Origin: Gemmatimonas sp.
Lineage (GTDB): Bacteria > Gemmatimonadota > Gemmatimonadetes > Gemmatimonadales > Gemmatimonadaceae
Direction of reading: 5' to 3'
DNA: 32,984 nucleotides
Assembly (NCBI RefSeq): GCF_031426495.1
Contig: NZ_JANPLK010000071.1
Coordinates: 1-32,984 of the forward strand
Position numbers and translations under genes: made by a program. The stretch's first letter is position 1, and every line of letters begins with the position of its first letter. This document shows positions 15,100 through 22,839 of this stretch, in pieces. Under the pieces are notes generated by a model, which saw only the letters and a list, made by a program, of their open reading frames with translations, did no database searches and had not been told where the DNA came from.

Positions 15100-15755
15100 G
15101 CGTGCGCGTCCTCACGCGCGTGCTCAGGTGCGGACGCAGGAACGCTGCGACTCGCGACATAGCGTTCGACGGCGTCCGTCCACTCGCCTCGAGCGAGAAG
15201 GAGCGCCTCCGCGAACTCTCGCACGGCGCCGTGCCCACCGTGCGCGTGCAACTGCAACGCCGCGGTGCGACGCACCTCGGCGACCGCGTTGCCGACGGCG
15301 ACGGGCAGACCGACGCGACGAAGCACCGCGAGATCGGGAAGGTCGTCACCAACGAACGCGACAGCGTCGAGCGTGCAGTCAAAGTCCTTGGCGATCGCGG
15401 TCAGCGCGGGGAGCTTGCGCGCTTCCGGATCCTGCACCACGGCATCGACCCGAAGCTCGCGCGCGCGCTGCGCGACGCTGTCCGACACGCGGCCCGTGAT
15501 GATGACGACTTTAAGGCCGCAGTCACGGAGCAGCTGAATGCCGAGGCCGTCCTGAATGTCGTAGCGCTTCAGCTCGAACGGCACATCGGCTCCACCCGAC
15601 TTTGCCGAACCGAGATAGACACCGCCGTCGGTCAGCACGCCATCGACATCGAGACCCACCACGCGGATCCGTCGCGCCAGCGTCGGCTCGATCCGTGGCG
15701 CTTCGATGACGAGCGGAGGAAGCACATCGGCCGCAGCCGGAGAAACATCGGCCAT
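15096..15755 (-). CDS. kdsC: Kdo-8-phosphate phosphatase (HAD family)
   Basis: Removes the phosphate of Kdo-8-P. The 219-residue protein has the HAD nucleophile motif GLDVDGVLTDG (Asp36, Asp38), followed by RYDIQDGLGIQLLRDCGLKVVIITGR and FVGDDLPDLAVLRRVGLPVAVGNA, all typical of KdsC. The ATG at 15755 shares its A with the kdsA stop (TGATG). A GTG at 15758 and a TTG at 15776 are in-frame alternatives but lie further inside kdsA. The Ala/His-rich C-terminal extension after about residue 195 is longer than in E. coli KdsC. Confidence 0.93.
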   Translation of the reverse strand: MADVSPAAADVLPPLVIEAPRIEPTLARRIRVVGLDVDGVLTDGGVYLGSAKSGGADVPFELKRYDIQDGLGIQLLRDCGLKVVIITGRVSDSVAQRARELRVDAVVQDPEARKLPALTAIAKDFDCTLDAVAFVGDDLPDLAVLRRVGLPVAVGNAVAEVRRTAALQLHAHGGHGAVREFAEALLLARGEWTDAVERYVASRSVPASAPEHAREDAHA

Positions 15756-16600
15756 CACGAACGCACACGATCCCAAATGTCGACAACACGCGCCATGAGA
15801 TCCGTCAGCTGATCGAGACGCAGCATGTTCGGACCATCGCTCGGCGCGTGATCCGGATCGGGATGCGTTTCGATGAACAGCCCCTGCGCGCCTGCGGCGA
15901 TCGCGGCCAGCGTGAGCGGCGGAATGAATTCACGCGCACCGCCACTCGTGCCGCCCGCACCTTGTCCCGGGCGTTGCACGCTGTGCGTGGCGTCGAAGAT
16001 CACGGGGACATCGCACGACTCGCGCAGGCGCGCAAAGCTGCGCATGTCCACGACCAGATCACCGTAGCCGAAAAAGGTGCCGCGTTCGGTAACGGCCAGC
16101 GGGCCCGCTGCCAATGCCGCGAGGGTTGCGCCCGCTTCCACCTTCCGCATCGCCCCCCGCATGCCCTCGGGGTGCATCCACTGCCCCTTCTTCACATTCA
16201 CCGCCTTTCCGGTTGCTCCGGCGGCCAGCAGCAAGTCGGTCTGTCGACAGAGAAACGCCGGGATCTGCAGCACATCCACCACGTCAGCCGCAACTGCGCA
16301 CTGCGACGCTTCGTGTACATCGGTGAGAATCGGCAACCCCGTCGCGGCGCGAACACGCTCGAGTGCCGCGAGTCCGGCCTCAAGCCCCGGACCGCGCACG
16401 CCGTCGACATTCGAACGATTCGCCTTGTCGAAGCTGGCCTTGAAAATGACGCCACCAGGTACATGTTCGGCCAATCGAGCCAAGGATTCGGCAACGCGCA
16501 GGTTGAGCGTGTCATCCTCGAGCTGGCACGGGCCGGCAATGAGAAAGAGACGGTCGGCCGGAAAGAGTGACGTGGTCATGGCAGCGTGGGCGTCGATCAC
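15755..16600 (-). CDS. kdsA: 3-deoxy-8-phosphooctulonate synthase (Kdo-8-P synthase)
   Basis: Condenses phosphoenolpyruvate with arabinose-5-phosphate. The 281-residue TIM-barrel protein shows LIAGPCQLEDD, FKASFDKANRSNVDGVRGPG, ILTDVHEASQC, IPAFLCRQTDLL, VNVKKGQWMHPEGM, VIFDATHSVQRPG and LFIETHPDPDHAPSDGPNML, all conserved in KdsA. The Asn in VNVKKGQ replaces the metal-binding Cys position, as in metal-independent KdsA; this is my reading of the family and needs an alignment. The GTG start overlaps the pyrG stop (GTGA). An in-frame ATG 21 bp downstream is an alternative. Confidence 0.96.
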   Translation of the reverse strand: MIDAHAAMTTSLFPADRLFLIAGPCQLEDDTLNLRVAESLARLAEHVPGGVIFKASFDKANRSNVDGVRGPGLEAGLAALERVRAATGLPILTDVHEASQCAVAADVVDVLQIPAFLCRQTDLLLAAGATGKAVNVKKGQWMHPEGMRGAMRKVEAGATLAALAAGPLAVTERGTFFGYGDLVVDMRSFARLRESCDVPVIFDATHSVQRPGQGAGGTSGGAREFIPPLTLAAIAAGAQGLFIETHPDPDHAPSDGPNMLRLDQLTDLMARVVDIWDRVRS

Positions 16601-18276
16601 TGATTCACGTGCGCCAATGACGGTTGCACGGCTTGCTCCTGCGCGTGGTGGTGGCGCTCGGCCGCCGCAACGAATCCGGCGAATAGCGGATGCGGACGCA
16701 GCGGTCGCGACTGCAATTCCGGGTGGAACTGGCAGCCGATAAAGTACGGATGCCCCGGAAGCTCAATCATCTCTACCAGCGAGTCGTCGGGAGAGAGACC
16801 GCTCAAGCGCATGCCGTGCTCGATCAACGAGTCGCGGTACCGGTTCGACACTTCGTAGCGGTGACGATGCCGCTCACTCACCTCAGGCTGTCCGTACACC
16901 TCGGCCGCCTTCGACCCGCGCTGCAAACGGCAGGGATACGCGCCGAGGCGCATCGTACCGCCCATATCGGTCACGTCGCGCTGCGAGTCCATCAGCGAAA
17001 TCACGGGATCCTGGCACTCCGGCGCGAACTCGCTGGAGTGACTGTCGTCGAGCTTCAGCACGTTGCGTGCGAACTCGATGATGGCCACCTGCATGCCAAG
17101 GCAGATGCCGAAGAACGGAATCGAAAGCTCGCGCGCCGCACGAATGGCTTCGACCATACCTTCTACGCCGCGCACGCCGAAGCCGCCCGGTACGAGCAGG
17201 CCGTGATAATTCAACAGAATCTCGCGCGCCCGTTCCGGTGAGGTGAAGAGATCACTCGACGTCCACGCGAGATCGACGCCGACATCATTCGCGATGCCGC
17301 CGTGGATGAGCGCTTCCTGCACGCTCTTATAACTGTCGATGTAATCGGTGTACTTGCCGACGACGCAGATCTTCACGCGCGTATGCGGCTTCGTGATGTG
17401 CTGCACCATCGTGCGCCAGTTTGTGAGATCAGGCGTCGGCGCCGTCAGTCGCAGCCGCTCCATCACGCGCTCGGCAAATCCCTGCTGCTCGAACGACAGC
17501 GGAATTTCGTAGATCGTCGGCACGTCCGGACTCTCGATCACGGCGCCGAAATCCACGTTGCAGAAGAGCGCGATCTTGCGCTTCACGTCATCCTGCAATG
17601 GCTTTTCGCTGCGGCAGATCAGGAAGTCGGGCTGGATACCGATCTCCATGAGCTCGCGCACGGAATGCTGGGTGGGCTTGGTCTTCACTTCACCAGCGGC
17701 CGCGATGTACGGCACGAGCGTGAGGTGGACGAAGAGCGCATTCTCCTTGCCCACCTCACGGCGAAACTGGCGGATCGCTTCGAGGAATGGCAGCGATTCG
17801 ATGTCACCGACCGTGCCACCGACTTCGACGAGCACGACGTCGTTGCCAGGCGCGATCCGCTTCACCGCGCCCTTGATCTCATCGGTGATGTGCGGAATCA
17901 CCTGCACCGTGGAGCCGAGGTATTCACCACGACGTTCCTTGGTGATCACGTTCGAATAGATGCGTCCCGTTGTGATGTTGTTCGCCTGCGACAGCGGCCG
18001 ATCGAGAAAGCGCTCGTAGTGCCCGAGATCGAGGTCGGTCTCCGCGCCGTCGTCCGTGACGAACACTTCGCCATGCTGAAACGGCGACATCGTGCCCGGA
18101 TCGACGTTGAGATACGGATCGAGCTTCATCATCGTCACGCGAAACCCACGTTCGACGAGCAACCGTCCAAGCGACGCGGCGGCGATTCCCTTCCCCAGCG
18201 ATGACACGACACCACCGGTCACGAAGATGTACTTCGGCGTGGTTGTCTGGTTCGCGTTCGTGCTCTTGGTGGTCAT
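16597..18276 (-). CDS. pyrG: CTP synthase
   Basis: Makes CTP from UTP, ATP and glutamine. The 559-residue protein starts at ATG 18276 (MTTKSTNANQ). The open frame continues upstream to 18651, but that part overlaps kdsB and has no CTP synthase character. The synthetase domain has FVTGGVVSSLGKGIAAASLG and VEVGGTVGDIES. The glutaminase domain has the nucleophile in FFGICLGMQ (Cys392) and the His518/Glu520 pair in CQFHPE. It sits between kdsB and kdsA. A kdsB-pyrG neighbourhood is also known in Chlamydia and makes sense because KdsB uses CTP. Confidence 0.97.
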   Translation of the reverse strand: MTTKSTNANQTTTPKYIFVTGGVVSSLGKGIAAASLGRLLVERGFRVTMMKLDPYLNVDPGTMSPFQHGEVFVTDDGAETDLDLGHYERFLDRPLSQANNITTGRIYSNVITKERRGEYLGSTVQVIPHITDEIKGAVKRIAPGNDVVLVEVGGTVGDIESLPFLEAIRQFRREVGKENALFVHLTLVPYIAAAGEVKTKPTQHSVRELMEIGIQPDFLICRSEKPLQDDVKRKIALFCNVDFGAVIESPDVPTIYEIPLSFEQQGFAERVMERLRLTAPTPDLTNWRTMVQHITKPHTRVKICVVGKYTDYIDSYKSVQEALIHGGIANDVGVDLAWTSSDLFTSPERAREILLNYHGLLVPGGFGVRGVEGMVEAIRAARELSIPFFGICLGMQVAIIEFARNVLKLDDSHSSEFAPECQDPVISLMDSQRDVTDMGGTMRLGAYPCRLQRGSKAAEVYGQPEVSERHRHRYEVSNRYRDSLIEHGMRLSGLSPDDSLVEMIELPGHPYFIGCQFHPELQSRPLRPHPLFAGFVAAAERHHHAQEQAVQPSLAHVNQ

Positions 18277-18325
18277 CAGCGTGATCTCGCGCAGGTGGGA
18301 CAAGGAGACTGTCGCGTCAGGTGCG

Positions 18326-19087
18326 TCACGACAGGGTATTCGTTGGGGGAGCGTGCCAGCGCAGGTTCGCGCGTTCGAGATCGTCTTCGGTGTCGATGCC
18401 GCCTTCGGCCGCGGGCACGTCCGCCACGCCGATCGTGAGACCGTGCGCGAGCGGGCGCAACTGTTCGAGGCGTTCGACGAGTTCCAGCGGATGCGGCGCC
18501 CAGCCGACCCACGCCTGCAGGGCTTCGCGTGTATACGCGTACACACCGACGTGCTGACGGGCCAGCGCCTGCTGGGCCCCGGCATCCGCCAGTTCGCGCA
18601 AGTACGGAATAGGTGCTCGCGAAAAATAGAGGGCGAGGCCGTCATCGCCACGCACGACTTTCACGACATCGGGTTTCGCGAGCGCCGACGCGGGAATCGG
18701 GACGGCAGCCGTCCCGATCGGCGCCCGACCGTCGCGGACGATGGACACGGCGCCGGCCAAGGCTTCGCGTGATACGAAGGGCTCGTCGCCCTGTACGTTC
18801 AGAATCACCGAGAAATGCGCAAACTCTGGCCGGGCGGCGACTTCGGCCACCCGATCGGTGCCGCTGGGGTGGTCGTCCCGCGTCATGACTACCGGAATCC
18901 CGCGCGATTCGCAGGCAGCAAACACGTCGGGATGATCGGTCGCCACGACCACGTGGTCGCCGATGGCGAGCGCGACGACACGCTGGTAGACCCGAATGAT
19001 GAGCGGCTCGCCGGCGAGGAGGCGAAGCGGCTTGCGGGGAAGACGGGTCGCGCCAAGGCGCGCCGGGATCACCGCGAGTACTGACAT
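18326..19087 (-). CDS. kdsB: CMP-Kdo synthetase
   Basis: Activates Kdo with CTP for transfer to lipid A. The 253-residue protein has the nucleotidyltransferase N-terminus VIPARLGATRLPRKPL (KdsB consensus IPARxxSxRLPxKPL), VVVATDHPDV, NVQGDEPF, YFSRAPIPY and GVYAYTREALQAWV. It is the first gene of the long - strand run, with a probable promoter between it and the divergent terC-like gene. A 49-bp gap separates it from pyrG. Confidence 0.97.
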   Translation of the reverse strand: MSVLAVIPARLGATRLPRKPLRLLAGEPLIIRVYQRVVALAIGDHVVVATDHPDVFAACESRGIPVVMTRDDHPSGTDRVAEVAARPEFAHFSVILNVQGDEPFVSREALAGAVSIVRDGRAPIGTAAVPIPASALAKPDVVKVVRGDDGLALYFSRAPIPYLRELADAGAQQALARQHVGVYAYTREALQAWVGWAPHPLELVERLEQLRPLAHGLTIGVADVPAAEGGIDTEDDLERANLRWHAPPTNTLS

Positions 19088-19109
19088 TGTCCTGTTGGAC
19101 TGGGCGTGG

Positions 19110-19137
19110 TTGCAGCAAAATTCACGCCAGTTAAGAT
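19110..19137 (+). promoter_or_regulatory. Candidate sigma-70 promoter for the terC-like gene
   Basis: TTGCAG (19110-19115) and TAAGAT (19132-19137) are separated by 16 bp on the + strand, giving a leader of about 50 nt. Its -10 overlaps the -10 of the divergent kdsB promoter candidate. Confidence 0.4.
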
Positions 19138-19161
19138 ACGCAGTTTGGCGCCTGAAGGCAA
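19133..19161 (-). promoter_or_regulatory. Candidate sigma-70 promoter for the kdsB run
   Basis: On the - strand, TTGCCT (19161-19156) and TATCTT (19138-19133) are separated by 17 bp, each matching 4 of 6 consensus bases. This would give a leader of about 40 nt before kdsB. It shares its -10 bases with the opposite candidate promoter. Confidence 0.4.
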
Positions 19162-19193
19162 ACAGGTCGTTGTTTCACCCTTTCGCTCCCTGC

Positions 19194-20156
19194 ATGCCGA
19201 CGACTTGGTGGTGGATCGCGTTCAACGCAATGGTGCTCGCCCTACTGGCGATCGACCTCGGCGTCTTCAACCGGAAAGCGCACGCGGTCACGGTCCGCGA
19301 GGCGCTGGGATGGAGCGCGGTCTGGATTTCCCTTGCGATCGGCTTCGGGCTCTGGATCGGATCGTCGATGGGCCGCCAGTCGATGCTGGAGTTCTACGCC
19401 GGATATCTGGTCGAGCAGGCGCTCTCCGTGGACAACCTGTTCGTCTTCATCCTGATATTTGGTTACTTCCGCATTCCCGCTGAGCTGCAGCACCGGGTGC
19501 TCTTTTGGGGCATCATCGGCGCGCTCTTCATGCGCGGGGCCATGATCGGTGCGGGCGCTGTCCTGATCGCCCAGTTCCACTGGATCATCTACCTGTTCGG
19601 CGCGTTCCTGGTGTTCACCGGGGCCAAGATGGCATTCGGCGGAGAGAGCGAGATTGAGCCGGAGTCGAATCCGGTCATCCGACTCGTGCGGCGCTTCCTG
19701 CCCATCACCACGAAGTTCCACGGCGAGCACTTCTTCGTGCGCGAGGTCATTGACGGCAAGGCGGCCAAGTTGGTCGCCACGCCACTGTTCGTCGTACTGG
19801 CGCTCGTAGAAACAACCGACGTGGTGTTCGCCGTGGACTCCATACCGGCAATCTTCGGTATCACGCGGAATCCGTTTCTCGTCTACACGTCGAACGTATT
19901 CGCGATTCTCGGCCTCCGTTCGATGTACTTCGTGCTTGCCGGTGTGATCGGCAAGTTCCATCTCCTGAAGTACGGCCTGGCGCTCGTGCTCGCCTTCGTC
20001 GGCATGAAGATGCTGCTCTCGGAGATCTGGCCGCTGGGCATCGGTCTTTCCCTCGGCGTTGTCGGGACGCTACTCGTGGGAAGTGTACTGTTGTCGCTGG
20101 TGATCAAGCCGAAGGAATCGACCGAGCGGGACGTCGCCACACGCGACGCGCCTTAG
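19194..20156 (+). CDS. TerC/Alx-family integral membrane protein
   Basis: A 320-residue protein with about nine membrane segments and the two signature motifs of the TerC family: QALSVDNLFVFILIF (Asp80, Asn81) and ETTDVVFAVDSIPAIF (Asp209, Asp215). Family members are tied to tellurite resistance and to manganese export or metallation of exported proteins (Alx, MeeY/MeeF type), so manganese handling is the best guess. The ATG at 19194 is chosen because the membrane domain begins there; the open frame extends upstream into kdsB. It is the only + strand gene between 1.4 and 33 kb. Its stop overlaps the stop of the convergent trpG gene. Confidence 0.88.
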   Translation: MPTTWWWIAFNAMVLALLAIDLGVFNRKAHAVTVREALGWSAVWISLAIGFGLWIGSSMGRQSMLEFYAGYLVEQALSVDNLFVFILIFGYFRIPAELQHRVLFWGIIGALFMRGAMIGAGAVLIAQFHWIIYLFGAFLVFTGAKMAFGGESEIEPESNPVIRLVRRFLPITTKFHGEHFFVREVIDGKAAKLVATPLFVVLALVETTDVVFAVDSIPAIFGITRNPFLVYTSNVFAILGLRSMYFVLAGVIGKFHLLKYGLALVLAFVGMKMLLSEIWPLGIGLSLGVVGTLLVGSVLLSLVIKPKESTERDVATRDAP

Positions 20157-20749
20157 ACCGGCGCCGTCCGAAACGCGCGTGACATCGTGAGAAAGTTCAC
20201 CAGCAGCTCACGACCGTGCTCGGTAAGAATCGACTCCGGGTGAAACTGCACGCCCCACACGGGATGCGTGCGATGCTGCAGCGCGTGAATTTCGTCGGCG
20301 TCATCGACCGCGACGGCCGTCACCTGCAACTCGGCCGGCAGCGTGGCGCGCTCCACGATAAGTGAGTGGTAGCGCATCACGCCGAACGGCGATGGAATGC
20401 CGGCAAACAGGCCCGTCCCGTCGTGCACGAGCTGCGACATCTTGCCGTGCATGACCCGACTGGCCCGCGTGACCACGCCGCCATACGCCTCGCCGATCGC
20501 CTGATGGCCCAGACACACGCCGAGCAACGGAATTTCCCCGCCGTAGCGACGGATCACGTCAACCGAAATGCCGGCCTCGCGCGGCGAGCAGGGCCCCGGC
20601 GATACGACGATGGCATCGGGTGCCATCGCGCCCACCTGATCGACGGTCAGGGCGTCGTTGCGGTGCACCTCGAGCGTTTCACCGAGCTCGCCGAAGTACT
20701 GCACGAGGTTGTACGTAAACGAATCGTAGTTGTCGATGACGAGCAGCAT
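20153..20749 (-). CDS. trpG: Glutamine amidotransferase of anthranilate/aminodeoxychorismate synthase
   Basis: A 198-residue class I glutamine amidotransferase: LLVIDNYDSFTYNLVQYFGELG, VVSPGPCSPREAGIS, nucleophile Cys79 in LLGVCLGHQAIGEAYGG and the His-Glu pair in GVQFHPESILTEHG. It supplies ammonia to TrpE or PabB. The chorismate-binding partner is not in the window and the gene stands apart from any trp gene. It may therefore be the shared TrpG/PabA subunit, or PabA alone for folate. It lies 11 bp downstream of xerD. Confidence 0.92.
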   Translation of the reverse strand: MLLVIDNYDSFTYNLVQYFGELGETLEVHRNDALTVDQVGAMAPDAIVVSPGPCSPREAGISVDVIRRYGGEIPLLGVCLGHQAIGEAYGGVVTRASRVMHGKMSQLVHDGTGLFAGIPSPFGVMRYHSLIVERATLPAELQVTAVAVDDADEIHALQHRTHPVWGVQFHPESILTEHGRELLVNFLTMSRAFRTAPV

Positions 20750-20760
20750 GGACGTCGAGG

Positions 20761-21696
20761 TCAGGGGCGCGGGTGGAACTGGCGGTGCACGCTTCGAAGA
20801 TACTCGCGATCCACGTGGGTGTAGATCTGGGTCGTAGCGATATCGGCGTGGCCGAGCATTTCCTGCACGGCGCGGAGGTCGGCGCCGCCTTCGAGCAGGT
20901 GGGTCGCGAAGGAGTGCCGCAGGGTGTGCGGGGAGACGGGTTTCTCAATCCCGGCCATCGTGACGTACTTCCGGAGGATCTTCCACGCCCCCATGCGCGT
21001 GAGCGGCTTCCCCTGGCCATTGAGGAACAGGAGGCCCTTCCCTTCTCCGCGCTCGAGCACCGGGCGCAGCTCGCGGACGTACACGGCGACGGCGCCGATC
21101 GCGGATCGACCGATGGGCACCAAACGCTCCTTGCTGCCTTTGCCCAGCACGCGCACGAGACCCTCTTCGAGGAGCACGTCCTTGAGTGCCAGGCCGATCC
21201 ACTCCGACACGCGGAGGCCGGCGCCATAGGCCAACTCCAGCATCGCGCGGTCGCGGAACGCGAGCCGCTCATCGAGGCCGGGCGCGGCGAGCAGCTTCAG
21301 CACATCCTCGACGCTGAGCACTTCCGGCAGCGTGCGGAATCGTGCCGGCGTGTCGAGTCGTTCGGTGGGGTCGTGCGTCACCAATCCTTCGGCCAACATG
21401 ATGCGGAACCACGTGCGCAGCGCCGAGATGTTCCGGCGGATCGACGTGCCGGCGAGCCCGAGATCCTTCAGGTGATACACGAACTCACGCAGCACGCCTG
21501 GGGTGATCTCCCTCGCTTCGGTGATACCCTGCGCTCGCATGAACGCCGCACAGCGTATCACGTCCCGACGGTAGGCCTCGATCGTGCGCGGCGATGCCCC
21601 TTCTTCGAGGGCCAGCGCATCCTCGAACGCGAGGAGATGGAATCCTCGACGCAGGGCCTGCTCCTCGGGTGAGGGGATCGGCACGGGTGCCGTCAC
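20761..21696 (-). CDS. xerD: XerC/XerD-type tyrosine recombinase
   Basis: A 311-residue recombinase. The SAM-like N-terminal domain (residues 20-115) is followed by the catalytic domain with Arg162 (GAGLRVSEW), Lys186/189 region (GKGSKER), His257-x2-Arg260 (HTLRHSFATHLLEGG), His283 (LGHADIATTQIYTH) and Tyr292. It resolves chromosome dimers at dif. XerD is favoured over XerC from LGHADIATTQIYTHV and its length. The GTG start at 21696 overlaps the dedA stop (GTGA). The open frame runs further upstream to 22305, but that part is antisense-free shadow of dedA. It is probably the housekeeping enzyme, not an integrase: no att site or cargo is visible. Confidence 0.93.
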   Translation of the reverse strand: MTAPVPIPSPEEQALRRGFHLLAFEDALALEEGASPRTIEAYRRDVIRCAAFMRAQGITEAREITPGVLREFVYHLKDLGLAGTSIRRNISALRTWFRIMLAEGLVTHDPTERLDTPARFRTLPEVLSVEDVLKLLAAPGLDERLAFRDRAMLELAYGAGLRVSEWIGLALKDVLLEEGLVRVLGKGSKERLVPIGRSAIGAVAVYVRELRPVLERGEGKGLLFLNGQGKPLTRMGAWKILRKYVTMAGIEKPVSPHTLRHSFATHLLEGGADLRAVQEMLGHADIATTQIYTHVDREYLRSVHRQFHPRP

Positions 21697-22301
21697 CGCC
21701 GACCTCTCGTTCGCCGCCACCACACGGTGCCCACGACCACGACAACGATTGCCGCCGCCACCAGGCCGACCGTGCGCTGCTGTCCGGCGATCCGCGCCAA
21801 CAGGGCATCGGCGTTCGCGCCCGCACGAAAGGCCAGGACGCACACCAACCCGTACCACGCACCGGACGCCAACGACATCGCGAGCAGGGCGCGCACCGCG
21901 CCGATACCCATCGCACCCGCGAGTGGCGGCACCACGGCCCGTACACCGGGAAGAAATCGGCTCACCACCACGGCCAGCACTCCCTGCGTCTTGAAACGCT
22001 CGGTGATGCGTTGAGTTGCGCCGGCCGGAAACAGCGAGGGAAATCGCTGCATGAGCCACGGGAGTCCGAAGCGATGCCCCAGTCCGTACATCATCATGGC
22101 ACCGCCGATATTGCCGATCATCGTTGCGGTCCAGACACCGACGGCGCTGCCATTCCCGCGCGCCGCCACGAACGCGCCAAGCGCGATCACCGTATCCGCC
22201 GGCAGCGGCGGAAAGATGTTCTCCGCGAAGGCCGCCAGAATGAGCGCGCCGTACAGCAGCGGCTCTGGCAGCGAGGAGAGCCACGCGAGGATGTCGGTCA
22301 T
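21693..22301 (-). CDS. DedA-family membrane protein
   Basis: A 202-residue polytopic protein with the family hallmarks ENIFPPLPADTVIALGAFVAA, GNIGGAMMMYGLGHRFG and SRFLPGVRAVVPPLAGAMGIG (the F-x-P-G-x-R motif). A C-terminal membrane helix ends in a basic tail, WWRRTRGRR. Recent work places some DedA proteins as flippases for undecaprenyl phosphate and phosphatidylethanolamine. Such a role would suit the envelope theme here but is inferred. It lies between ispF and xerD. Confidence 0.9.
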   Translation of the reverse strand: MTDILAWLSSLPEPLLYGALILAAFAENIFPPLPADTVIALGAFVAARGNGSAVGVWTATMIGNIGGAMMMYGLGHRFGLPWLMQRFPSLFPAGATQRITERFKTQGVLAVVVSRFLPGVRAVVPPLAGAMGIGAVRALLAMSLASGAWYGLVCVLAFRAGANADALLARIAGQQRTVGLVAAAIVVVVVGTVWWRRTRGRR

Positions 22302-22344
22302 GCACCCACCCGATGCATGGGCGATGCCGCGGCCGTCGAGCGAA

Positions 22345-22839
22345 TCAGCGGCGCGGCAGGACGGTCGCGGTGGCCATCACGGCCAGCCCTTCCTCGCGCC
22401 CGATCCATCCCATCGACTCGTTGGTCTTACCCTTCACGAACACCTCGATGTTTGTGACGCCGAGCAGCGCCGCGAGCCGTGCCCTGATGGCGGCACGATG
22501 CGGACCGATCTTGGGACGTTGCGTCACCACCGTGATGTCGACATTGCCTACGCGCCAGCCGGCTTGGTGGAGTCGCGCCACGGCGGCGGATAACATCACC
22601 GTGGAATCCTTGCCTTTGTGGGCGGCATCGGTGTCGGGAAACATCTCGCCGATGTCACCGAGCGCCGCTGCGCCGAGCAGCGCGTCCGTTACGGCGTGAC
22701 AGATGGCGTCGCCATCGGAGTGACCAGCGCAGTGCATGTCGGCCGGAATGTCGATGCCGCCAAGTCGCATGGGGCCGCCCTCACCGAACCGGTGCGAGTC
22801 ATATCCGATGCCCACGCGTACGGGCAGCGCTGTGCTCAC
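22345..22839 (-). CDS. ispF: 2-C-methyl-D-erythritol 2,4-cyclodiphosphate synthase
   Basis: Makes the cyclic diphosphate intermediate of the MEP isoprenoid pathway. The 164-residue trimeric-enzyme sequence shows GIGYDSHRF (zinc Asp and His), LGGIDIP, GHSDGDAICHAVTDALLGAAALGDIG, FPDTD and the C-terminal VKGKTNESMGWIGREEGLAVMA. The GTG start overlaps the mqnC stop (GTGA). ispD is not adjacent. Its position next to menaquinone genes fits a need for polyprenyl side chains. Confidence 0.96.
   Translation of the reverse strand: MSTALPVRVGIGYDSHRFGEGGPMRLGGIDIPADMHCAGHSDGDAICHAVTDALLGAAALGDIGEMFPDTDAAHKGKDSTVMLSAAVARLHQAGWRVGNVDITVVTQRPKIGPHRAAIRARLAALLGVTNIEVFVKGKTNESMGWIGREEGLAVMATATVLPRR

Noticed and set aside
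16597..18651. A 684-residue version of CTP synthase
   Set aside because: The extra N-terminal 125 codons overlap kdsB and show no CTP synthase similarity; the ATG at 18276 gives the family length.
19088..19193. A yybP-ykoY manganese riboswitch upstream of the terC-like gene
   Set aside because: The leader is only about 50 nt from the candidate start site and lacks the conserved riboswitch sequence blocks.
20761..21696. The tyrosine recombinase as an integrase of a mobile island
   Set aside because: It lies in a housekeeping operon with normal Xer length and motifs, far from the tRNA and IS remnants, with no att repeats.
20761..22305. A 514-residue XerD-like fusion
   Set aside because: The upstream part is a shadow frame of dedA; the GTG at 21696 with a 4-base overlap gives a standard recombinase.
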